DNA from: Lachnospiraceae bacterium UBA6998
GTDB taxonomy: Bacteria > Bacillota > Clostridia > Lachnospirales > Lachnospiraceae
DNA: 6,219 nt
Reading direction: 5' to 3'
NCBI GenBank assembly: GCA_002448395.1
Contig: DJXS01000066.1
Span: 1-6,219, forward strand
Shown here: positions 1 through 6,031 of the stretch, piece after piece
Layout: each line of letters begins with the position of its first letter
Position numbering within the stretch: the stretch's first letter is position 1
Notes under the pieces: model-generated
Database searches by the model: none
What the model was told of the DNA's origin: nothing
Seen by the model: only the letters and a program-made list of their open reading frames with translations
Translations under genes and position numbers: made by a program

Positions 1-968
1 ACCAGCGACGGTATTACCAGCGACTTGGCGTAGGAGAAGATCTGCGTCAGATATACCAGGGAGAAGACTCCCGTGATTGCTGTCGAGAAGATCGAATCCA
101 CCAGCGTCGTGCAGAGCGAGTTCACATAAGACAGATACTGGCTCAATTCGCCCGAACTGTACTTTTTAAAGAAGCCCGCAGGAAGCGACAGCACCCTCAT
201 CATCGCCGCTGCCTGCACGTTGACACTGAGTTTGGTCCGGATCCGCGACTGCACAAACGATTTGATGATCGACAGCATGAAGGAACTGATCATGGCGAAT
301 AACATGAAACTCATCACAGCTCCCAGAAGCTGTAAGCTTCCGTATTTGACCACTTCTCCCATGAGGATGTGATTGAGCTTGGGCAGGATCATGCCGACCA
401 GCGTCACCATGAGCGACGCGATAATAAAAGAAGCGATATCCCAGCTGTCAACGGAATCCGTCATATACCGGATCAGATCCTTCAGCGTAAGGCTGCGCAG
501 CGGAAGCGGCCGGTAGAAGCAGTACGCCTCATTTCCGATCTTCTGCTCCTCGGGCTTATGGACCGTCACATTCTTCCCGGTCTTCGGGTCTTTGTAAACA
601 TACACGCCCGCGCCGTTTCGGACGACCGTGATCACTGCGCCGCTGTCCGCAAGGCTCGTGACCATGACGCCCATCGCGTCCCTGCTCCAGCCCGGCTCCA
701 GCGTCACTTTCCGGAACATGATGTCCGAAGCGGTCAGAAGATAGTCCAGCTTCTCCTCAAATCCTTTGAGACTCGCCGGGATCTTCCGGTCCCTGATCCC
801 GAAGTGCTTGAGCAGAGTTTCCAGCGCGTCGTTGACGTCCGCCCCCTCGGCAAAAGTATCCCCGGATTTGCGCCCGGTCACAGTCAGGTGCAGCTTCTCG
901 AAGGAATCAGAGAGCATCCTGCGCTCCTGCTGTTTTCGATATTCTATCTGTTCGTCAAACCAACCCAT
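1..968 (-). CDS. NHLP/NHLM-type bacteriocin export ABC transporter, second subunit without C39 peptidase (ABC2), 3' truncated by window edge
   Basis: This is the partner exporter subunit of an NHLP-type peptide export system, acting in the cytoplasmic membrane. I translated 322 codons from the ATG at 968-966; the ATPase domain lies beyond the left edge. Residues 1-165 form a soluble N-terminal region that opens MGWFDEQIEYRK and carries EPGWSRDAMGVM (91-102), KDPKTGK (126-132) and YRPLPLRSLTLKDLI (152-166). These match my memory of the NHLM_micro_ABC2 family (TIGR03797). No C39 Cys/His pair is visible in it. Membrane segments follow at about 178-196, 213-235 and 288-308, with the exporter-like LSLPAGFFKKYSSGELSQ at 260-277 between the last two. 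The start is fixed: AAGGGAG lies 8 bases upstream, an in-frame TAG is eight codons upstream, and no other start codon lies between. The family usually has about 700 residues, so roughly half is missing here. The ATPase half cannot be confirmed from the window. Confidence 0.88.
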   Translation of the reverse strand, partial: MGWFDEQIEYRKQQERRMLSDSFEKLHLTVTGRKSGDTFAEGADVNDALETLLKHFGIRDRKIPASLKGFEEKLDYLLTASDIMFRKVTLEPGWSRDAMGVMVTSLADSGAVITVVRNGAGVYVYKDPKTGKNVTVHKPEEQKIGNEAYCFYRPLPLRSLTLKDLIRYMTDSVDSWDIASFIIASLMVTLVGMILPKLNHILMGEVVKYGSLQLLGAVMSFMLFAMISSFMLSIIKSFVQSRIRTKLSVNVQAAAMMRVLSLPAGFFKKYSSGELSQYLSYVNSLCTTLVDSIFSTAITGVFSLVYLTQIFSYAKSLVIPSL

Positions 969-976
969 AATGAATA

Positions 977-983
977 CTCCCTT
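977..983 (-). promoter_or_regulatory. Ribosome binding site of ABC2
   Basis: On the minus strand AAGGGAG lies 8 bases before the ATG at 968. It lies outside the 992-1023 hairpin, so folding of that hairpin would not directly cover it. Confidence 0.7.
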
Positions 984-991
984 GGGCTTCT

Positions 992-1023
992 AAAAATGAG
1001 CGCCTCGTTGTGAGCTCATTTTT
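992..1023 (-). terminator. Terminator-like or attenuator hairpin between ABC1 and ABC2
   Basis: A perfect 10-bp inverted repeat (AAAAATGAGC / GCTCATTTTT) surrounds a 12-base loop and begins right after the ABC1 stop codon TAA (1026-1024). In the minus direction the strong part of the stem is only TGAGC/GCTCA, and the T run is five bases, all inside the stem. It looks like a weak, leaky terminator or an mRNA-end stabiliser within the operon, not a full stop. In the plus direction the T run is seven bases (1019-1025), so it could also stop antisense transcription. ABC2 starts 24 bases downstream with a good ribosome binding site, which argues for some read-through. Confidence 0.5.
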
Positions 1024-3201
1024 TTACTCTGAGGTAACCAATCTGGTATAAGCCCCGCCTTTAGCCATCAGCTCCTCGTGTGTCCCCCGCTCTACGACAT
1101 GTCCGCGGTCCAGGACAATGATCTCGTCACAGTCGCGGATCGTAGAGAGCCGGTGGGCGATCACGATGCAGGTGATGCCCCGCATGCTGATGGAACGGAC
1201 TACTTCGTACTCTGTTTTGGCATCCAGCGCGGAGGTCGCCTCGTCCAGGATGCAGATCGTCGGATCCTGGGACAGGGCTCTCGCGATCTCGATTCGCTGC
1301 CTCTGTCCGCCGGAGAAATCGCGGCCGTTCTCGGAGAGCTTGTGCTGATAGCCGCCCGGCCTCAGCACGATGTCCTCGTGGATGTCGGCGTCGCGCGCCG
1401 CCATGATCATCTCGAAATCTTCAATCGAGGTATCCCACATCTTGATATTCGCTGCGATCGTGTCCTCAAACAGCGTCACGTTCTGGTCGATGACCGCTAC
1501 CGAACCGATGAAGACATTCCTGTCGATCTCGGAAATAGGATGCCCGTCGAAAGTAATGCTCCCGCTCCAGGGCTGGTAGAGCCCGCTCAGGAGCTTGGCC
1601 AGCGTGGATTTGCCGCAGCCGGAGCGGCCGACGAGGGCTATTTTCTGACCCGGCTTTACGGAAAGCGAAAAATCAGTGATCAGTGGGTCGCCCAGAGGCG
1701 CGTAACCGAAAACGATATCTTTCATCTCTATATTGCCGGTGAGTTTCCTGTACTCGCCGGTCTTGGGGCGCTCCTCCAGATAGGGGTCCGTCGGATAACT
1801 CATGACGTCGTCCACGCGCTCCATCTGCGTGATCATCTCCTGGAAAGACTGGCCTGCCTGGATCAGGGAGTTTGCCGGCGACATGAAAGAACTCATGAAG
1901 CCCTGGAAAGCCATGACCATACCGACTGTAAAGTTCCCGTGCAGCACCAGATAAACGCCCGCGCCCAGAACCGCCATATTTGTCAGTGAAGTGACCATCG
2001 AAGGAACCGATCCGAGCAGCGTATTGACCCGGTTATATTTGTGCTGCTGCGTGTTGACGCTCGCCTGGAAGCCGGCCCACCTTCCGAAGACGCCTTTCTC
2101 GGCGCCGCTCGCTTTGATCGTCTCGATCATGCGGATATTAGAAGCCGTCGCGGAGGACAATTTGGCGTTGTCGCGCATCTGCACTCTGGTCAGGTTCACT
2201 CTCTGGGGCGAGACAACGAAGGACATCCCCAGGTTGAGCACGATGGCCAGAATCCCGACTACCGTCAGCGGCACACTGTACTTAAGCATAGCGATCAGAT
2301 AGAACACCATCATCAGCGCGTTCAGCGCCAGCGGCGCGAAAGTATTGACCAAAGTCCCAGCGATCGCCGCGTTCGTGGACTGGCGGTCCGCGATATCCGA
2401 CGCCATTCTCTGGCTGAAGAACTGCATCGGAAGCCTTAACACCTTCCATAGATATTTGGAACTTCCCACCGCTTCCAGTTTGCCCTGGATGCGCAGACTG
2501 TAAACCGTTGCGATCCACAGCACGACAATGTAAACGACCGCGAAGGTGCACATCGCCACGATAAAGGGATTCAGCCATTCCGGATTACTGCCGCTCAGCA
2601 GCCGGTCCAGGAAGACTCTGCTGAAAACAGCGCTTAAGATCCCCATCAGCGATGAGATCGTCGTAGTAAGCACCACGAAGATCACAGCCGATAACGTGCC
2701 CTGCAGACGCTCTTTTGCATAAGAAAAGACGTTCTTGCGCTTACCCGCAGGCTCAAAGTCCGGCCCCGGCTCTACGGTAAGCATAACACCCGTGTACTCC
2801 CGGTCAAACTCCTCCATGGACACCTCGACGCGCCCGCGCGCCGGGTCGTTGAGAACCGCCTTCCCGCGATGGAATCCGCACAGCACCACAAAGTGGTTGA
2901 AGCCCCAGTGTATGATGCAGGGGAAAGGCCCCTCGGCGATCAGATCCTCCGGATCGACACGCCACGCCTTGGCCTCCATTCCGTAGCTGCGCGCAGCCAA
3001 TATGATATTTTTCGCGTTTGCGCCGTCTCTCGATACACCGCAGTCCACCCTCGCCTGTTCCAGCGGGATGAACTTCCTGTAATAGTGCATGATCATCGTC
3101 AGCGACGCCGCGCCGCACTCCAACACTTCCAGCTGCATCACCACAGGCACCTTTACGACGCCTTTGGTCTTGGGCTGCGGGATATTCTTCTTATCACTCA
3201 T
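1024..3201 (-). CDS. NHLP/NHLM-type peptidase-containing ABC exporter (C39 leader peptidase + permease + ATPase, ABC1)
   Basis: This is a 725-residue cytoplasmic-membrane exporter that should cut off the leader of a double-glycine-type precursor peptide and pump out the core peptide. The C39 peptidase domain (about 17-145) has all expected catalytic residues: Gln23 (oxyanion), Cys29 in LECGAASL, His103 in NHFVVL and Asp119 in LNDPARG. The sequence VEPGPDF (143-149) closing this domain is typical of NHLM_micro_ABC1 (TIGR03796), from memory. Six membrane segments lie near 168-194, 212-235, 287-307, 309-330, 397-420 and 422-445. The ATPase is complete: Walker A GRSGCGKST (525-533), Q-loop Gln573, signature SGGQRQR (630-636), Walker B ILDE (651-654), D-loop SALD (657-660), H-loop His683. 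Length is normal for the family. The start is firm: GAGAGG lies 8 bases upstream and an in-frame TGA sits five codons before the ATG. LahT, from a Lachnospiraceae lanthipeptide cluster, is as I recall a transporter of the same general type. The actual cargo is unknown because no precursor lies in the window. Confidence 0.95.
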   Translation of the reverse strand: MSDKKNIPQPKTKGVVKVPVVMQLEVLECGAASLTMIMHYYRKFIPLEQARVDCGVSRDGANAKNIILAARSYGMEAKAWRVDPEDLIAEGPFPCIIHWGFNHFVVLCGFHRGKAVLNDPARGRVEVSMEEFDREYTGVMLTVEPGPDFEPAGKRKNVFSYAKERLQGTLSAVIFVVLTTTISSLMGILSAVFSRVFLDRLLSGSNPEWLNPFIVAMCTFAVVYIVVLWIATVYSLRIQGKLEAVGSSKYLWKVLRLPMQFFSQRMASDIADRQSTNAAIAGTLVNTFAPLALNALMMVFYLIAMLKYSVPLTVVGILAIVLNLGMSFVVSPQRVNLTRVQMRDNAKLSSATASNIRMIETIKASGAEKGVFGRWAGFQASVNTQQHKYNRVNTLLGSVPSMVTSLTNMAVLGAGVYLVLHGNFTVGMVMAFQGFMSSFMSPANSLIQAGQSFQEMITQMERVDDVMSYPTDPYLEERPKTGEYRKLTGNIEMKDIVFGYAPLGDPLITDFSLSVKPGQKIALVGRSGCGKSTLAKLLSGLYQPWSGSITFDGHPISEIDRNVFIGSVAVIDQNVTLFEDTIAANIKMWDTSIEDFEMIMAARDADIHEDIVLRPGGYQHKLSENGRDFSGGQRQRIEIARALSQDPTICILDEATSALDAKTEYEVVRSISMRGITCIVIAHRLSTIRDCDEIIVLDRGHVVERGTHEELMAKGGAYTRLVTSE

Positions 3202-3217
3202 GAGAAATACCTCTCAT
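3200..3217 (-). promoter_or_regulatory. Possible start-site hairpin and ribosome binding site of ABC1
   Basis: A 6-bp inverted repeat (ATGAGA / TCTCAT) with a 6-base loop spans the translation start of ABC1. Read on the minus strand, the Shine-Dalgarno GAGAGG (3215-3210) lies in the left arm and first loop bases, and the A and U of the start codon lie in the right arm. If folded, it would hinder initiation. The stem is short and AU-rich (only two G-C pairs), so it may be marginal in the cell or occur by chance. Confidence 0.3.
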
Positions 3218-3255
3218 ACGTCAATTCTGTCCTAACATAGCTAATCCGTTCAGCC

Positions 3256-3275
3256 GTGCTGCCCCTTCGCAGCAC
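3256..3275 (-). promoter_or_regulatory. GC-rich intergenic hairpin between adaptor and ABC1
   Basis: A perfect 7-bp stem (GTGCTGC / GCAGCAC) closes a 6-base loop (GAAGGG on the minus strand), ten bases after the adaptor stop codon. No T run follows on either strand, so it is not a standard intrinsic terminator. It may act as an mRNA processing or 3'-end stabilising element that sets the ratio of adaptor to exporter. This gap (3202-3284) is the longest in the window, and I found no convincing promoter in it. Confidence 0.4.
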
Positions 3276-3284
3276 CTGCCCGAC

Positions 3285-3812
3285 TCAGTTAAAAAACAGC
3301 TCGATCGGTGACAGTTCCTCCGTCACCAGCGTTCCTGCCGTGATCCCGTCCGATTCCAGAGCCTCTGCCAGATCGATGGGATATACAATATCACCTACCT
3401 TGAGTCCACCAGTGATCATCACATAGACATTTGTACTGTCTTTGATCACCTCCGGCTCCAGGACGTCGGGCACCAGTTCTTTCTCTACGCCGTCGATCTT
3501 CACGGTTCTGTACTGCAGAACGCCTTTGATCGCCGACTGAGGCACTATACAGGTGCTCCCGCCGTTTTCTGTGACCACCGCGGCCTGCGTCGTAGCCTCG
3601 ATCCTTCCGAATACTCCCCAGATGAACACCCCGATCAGAAGCAGGACCACTGCCGACAGGATCATCCACACGCCGGGCGAAGTCACCCGCAGATAGTCGT
3701 TGAGCTGCTCCGGCGACTCCAGCCGCTCCAGGTTCTTCTCGCGAAACAGCTTGGTCTTCTCTCCGGCACCCTTGTTCGCGCCGCTATTGCTCTTTTCATT
3801 CGTCTCTGCCAT
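3285..3812 (-). CDS. Compact HlyD-like adaptor of an NHLP-type export system (single-pass membrane protein)
   Basis: This 175-residue protein is probably the membrane-fusion or adaptor partner of the two ABC exporters. The N-terminal cytoplasmic part is Ser/Asn/Lys/Gly-rich (1-20). It is followed by LFREKNLERLESPEQLNDYL (22-41) and VTSPGVW (43-49), the conserved opening of NHLM_micro_HlyD proteins (TIGR03794) as I remember them. One membrane helix spans about 48-68 (VWMILSAVVLLLIGVFIWGVF), then FGRIEA leads into an outside domain of roughly 105 residues rich in predicted beta strands. The end, VTEELSPIELFFN, resembles the last strand of the family. Full HlyD-like proteins of this group are usually well over 250 residues with a coiled-coil hairpin and lipoyl-like halves; neither is visible here. 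The start is firm: it follows the phosphatase stop by three bases, and AGGAGG lies 8 bases upstream. The family call rests on the N-terminal motif and on position between the phosphatase and ABC1. The transport role is inferred. Confidence 0.75.
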   Translation of the reverse strand: MAETNEKSNSGANKGAGEKTKLFREKNLERLESPEQLNDYLRVTSPGVWMILSAVVLLLIGVFIWGVFGRIEATTQAAVVTENGGSTCIVPQSAIKGVLQYRTVKIDGVEKELVPDVLEPEVIKDSTNVYVMITGGLKVGDIVYPIDLAEALESDGITAGTLVTEELSPIELFFN

Positions 3813-3815
3813 GGG

Positions 3816-5981
3816 TCACCCCTCCTCTCCCTTGTACTCAAATGCCAGCATCGTCAGGTCGTCGAATTGCTCGTCGTTGCCTACGAACTCGTCAACCGCC
3901 CGGCGCACATTCCTCAGAATGATCACGGGATCCGCATCCGGATTCCGGTTCAGGGCGTCGAGCATCCGCTTCGTGCCAAACAGCTCATCGCCGCCTCTCG
4001 TTGCCTCAGCGACACCGTCCGTATACAGGAAAAGCTTGTCGCCGGGTTTGAGATCCAGCTCATATTCTTTGTAGACGATGCCGGGCATTGCGCCGACGAC
4101 CAGCCCGTGTTTGTCCTTGAGAAGCTCGAACCTGCCGCCTGTCTTGATTGCCGGGTACTCATGGCCCGCATTGGCCGCTGTGAGCTTTCCTGTGCTGATC
4201 TCCAGAATTCCGACCCAGGCCGTAACAAACATTTCCATTCTGTTATTGGAGCACAGAGCCTCATTCGTCTTGGTCAGGATCTCGCCCGCGCCCCTTCCGA
4301 GCATCGCGCAGCTCTGGATTATGATCTTGGAGATCATCATGAACAGCGCCGCGGGGATACCCTTGCCGCTGACATCCGCGATCACCATGCACAGGTGATC
4401 CTTATCGATCAGGAAGAAATCGTAGAAATCGCCGCCGACCTCCCTGGCCGGATCCATTACAGCGTAAATGTCGAACTCACTGCGCTCCGGGAAAGCAGGG
4501 AAAATGCTGGGCAGCATGCTCTCCTGGATCTGGTTGGCCATGTGCAGCTCTGTACCGATCCTCTCCTTCTCCGCGGTGACACGCCGCACCTCAGCCACAT
4601 ATTCCACCGTCCTGTGCGACAGTTTGGCAAAAGATTCCGCCAGCACTTCTATCTCATCGTCAGTCCGGTATTCGTCTTCCATTGTGAATTCCAGGTTGGC
4701 TTCATTAAGGCCTGCGATCCTCTTCGTGATCAGATTGAGCGGCCGGACAATCTTCCTGCCCAGGATCATTGCTGAGATAAAGGCCAGAACCGAAATGACC
4801 AAAAGGAGCAGTGTCATCGTGCCCCTGATCGATCTCATTCTTGACAAATAAGTTGCGCCGGCTCCGTCCTGGATCTCCTGATAACTTGAGACCAGCATCT
4901 CGGCAGGCTTGTCCGCCATCGCCTGTTCAAAAACATAGAGCAGCGTCCATCCAAGCGTACCGATTGGCGCTCCTGCCATATAGTAAGCGCCGTCATCCAT
5001 GTGTACCAGCCGCACGCCGGTATTGCCTTTCAGTGCATCGGCGACCATGGAGGCCAGCTCGCTGTTCGGATTCATGCGCAGATCCGATGCATTATGGGAT
5101 TCCACGACACAGAAGGGACCTGTCTCTTTTGGCGAGAATACCACGTGCCCGGCATTGTTGATCACGCACATGAATCCTCCGTTTTCCTCAGAGGACCGGA
5201 TCGCATCATTCATTGAAGTCAGGAACAGGTCAGAGCCGACGACCGCGGCCAGTTCGCCGTCCACATAGACGGGCATAGCGCATACGATTCCAATATCTCC
5301 GGTAAAAGCATCCACCTCCACATCCGTGAAGATCAGCGTCTCCTTTGCCACCGCCTGCTCATACCACGGGCGGGTCCTGCAGTCGTAGATCACGCGCTCG
5401 CCGCTCTCCGAGAACTTCGAAGCCGAGCGGTCATCCACCACCAGAAAAGCCCCTTCCGGCAGCGCGATAAAACACGAATTCGTGTCCGCATTAGCTCCGA
5501 AAAGAGTGGTCATCATGTCAGTCATATTAGCCGCAAGGCCGATCCTGTCCGCGATCTCTTCCTCATCCACATCGTCCGCGAGGATCGTCTGGCACACGAT
5601 CTGGCCGTCCTGATCCTTTTCAGGAGCTGCGTACTCTGCGCGTCCTACTGAGGAAGGATCCGCGAACAATTTCTGCGCATAGTCGCCCATCATTTCCACA
5701 CGTACCGCGAGATTGTGGAAAACCTCATCTGTCAGCATCGCACTCAGTTCCGCAGTCCGCCCCATGCTCGTGTCCACGACGTCGCCCATGACACCGTTCG
5801 TGATCTCCGCCAGTGCTTCCTCCTGCTTCTGAACCGTTTCTGCGCTGACTTTCTCCAGCATCCTGTTCTGGTACTCGCCCACTCCCCAAAATGCCAGTGT
5901 CAAAACAATGATCGTGATCAGGATCAGATTGATCACTTTATTCTCGATTCCGCCTATGACCAGGTTTTTAAAAGTTTTCAT
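3816..5981 (-). CDS. Membrane sensor phosphatase: dCache - HAMP - SpoIIE/RsbU-type PPM serine/threonine phosphatase
   Basis: This 721-residue protein should sense a ligand outside the cell and remove phosphate from a serine or threonine of a cytoplasmic partner, classically a STAS-domain anti-anti-sigma factor. Segments in order: membrane helix at about 16-35; extracellular double-Cache domain (40-385) with YDCRTRPWY (199-207) and VVGSDLFL (247-254); membrane helix 388-408; HAMP (409-463) with VRPLN and DEIEVLAESF; coiled linker with IQESMLP (485-491); PPM phosphatase (about 500-718). Metal-binding acids are in place: GGDFYD (Asp518), IADVSGKG (Asp536), YTDGV (Asp655) and FDDLT (Asp707/708). 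The NAGH motif is at 604-607. The start is set by an in-frame TAG two codons upstream, and the next Met (41) would lose the first helix; the ribosome binding site is weak (a GGGG 8 bases away). The domain call is firm. The partner protein is not in the window, and a link to peptide export is inferred from gene position only. Confidence 0.94.
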   Translation of the reverse strand: MKTFKNLVIGGIENKVINLILITIIVLTLAFWGVGEYQNRMLEKVSAETVQKQEEALAEITNGVMGDVVDTSMGRTAELSAMLTDEVFHNLAVRVEMMGDYAQKLFADPSSVGRAEYAAPEKDQDGQIVCQTILADDVDEEEIADRIGLAANMTDMMTTLFGANADTNSCFIALPEGAFLVVDDRSASKFSESGERVIYDCRTRPWYEQAVAKETLIFTDVEVDAFTGDIGIVCAMPVYVDGELAAVVGSDLFLTSMNDAIRSSEENGGFMCVINNAGHVVFSPKETGPFCVVESHNASDLRMNPNSELASMVADALKGNTGVRLVHMDDGAYYMAGAPIGTLGWTLLYVFEQAMADKPAEMLVSSYQEIQDGAGATYLSRMRSIRGTMTLLLLVISVLAFISAMILGRKIVRPLNLITKRIAGLNEANLEFTMEDEYRTDDEIEVLAESFAKLSHRTVEYVAEVRRVTAEKERIGTELHMANQIQESMLPSIFPAFPERSEFDIYAVMDPAREVGGDFYDFFLIDKDHLCMVIADVSGKGIPAALFMMISKIIIQSCAMLGRGAGEILTKTNEALCSNNRMEMFVTAWVGILEISTGKLTAANAGHEYPAIKTGGRFELLKDKHGLVVGAMPGIVYKEYELDLKPGDKLFLYTDGVAEATRGGDELFGTKRMLDALNRNPDADPVIILRNVRRAVDEFVGNDEQFDDLTMLAFEYKGEEG
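3821..3830 (-). promoter_or_regulatory. Strong ribosome binding site of the adaptor, inside the phosphatase gene
   Basis: On the minus strand GGAGAGGAGG lies within the last codons of the phosphatase gene, with its AGGAGG core 8 bases before the adaptor ATG (3812). This is the best Shine-Dalgarno match in the window. The stop-to-start distance of three bases points to translational coupling by re-initiation. The strong site suggests the adaptor is made in excess of the phosphatase. Confidence 0.8.
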
Positions 5982-6031
5982 GCTCTATACCCCGTCTGTT
6001 ATATGCGTGGCGCCGATTACACCTTCCGCAT

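Noticed and set aside
369..1013. Plus-strand open frame (214 codons) opposite the start of ABC2
   Set aside because: It is antisense to a well-supported family match and runs into the intergenic hairpin; there is no recognisable protein domain.
1232..1248. Seventeen-base identity with 6186-6202 as a possible recombination repeat
   Set aside because: Both encode the conserved Walker B / D-loop LDEATS of paralogous ATPases in a similar codon usage, so shared ancestry and constraint explain it.
1078..1989. Long plus-strand open frame (303 codons) opposite the ABC1 ATPase and last membrane segments
   Set aside because: It lies wholly antisense to conserved ATPase motifs, its product is rich in Arg, His, Asp and Gln with no recognisable domain, and long antisense frames are expected in GC-rich genes.
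3194..3217. Seven-codon upstream ORF (MRGISHE) overlapping the ABC1 start
   Set aside because: Only a poor Shine-Dalgarno (AGGA at a long distance) precedes it, and the ATG arises from the inverted repeat; probably chance.
3202..3284. Possible promoter before ABC1 (TTGACG as a -35 element)
   Set aside because: The matching -10 position would fall on the start codon, and no TATAAT-like hexamer lies at the right distance.
3867..4775. Plus-strand open frame (302 codons) opposite the phosphatase domain
   Set aside because: It is antisense to the PPM catalytic motifs, which explain the sequence fully; composition is that of a shadow frame.
5982..6031. Weak inverted repeat (ATGCG / CGCAT) between the partial ABC gene and the phosphatase
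   Set aside because: The arms are five bases with a 19-base loop and no T run; not distinguishable from chance.
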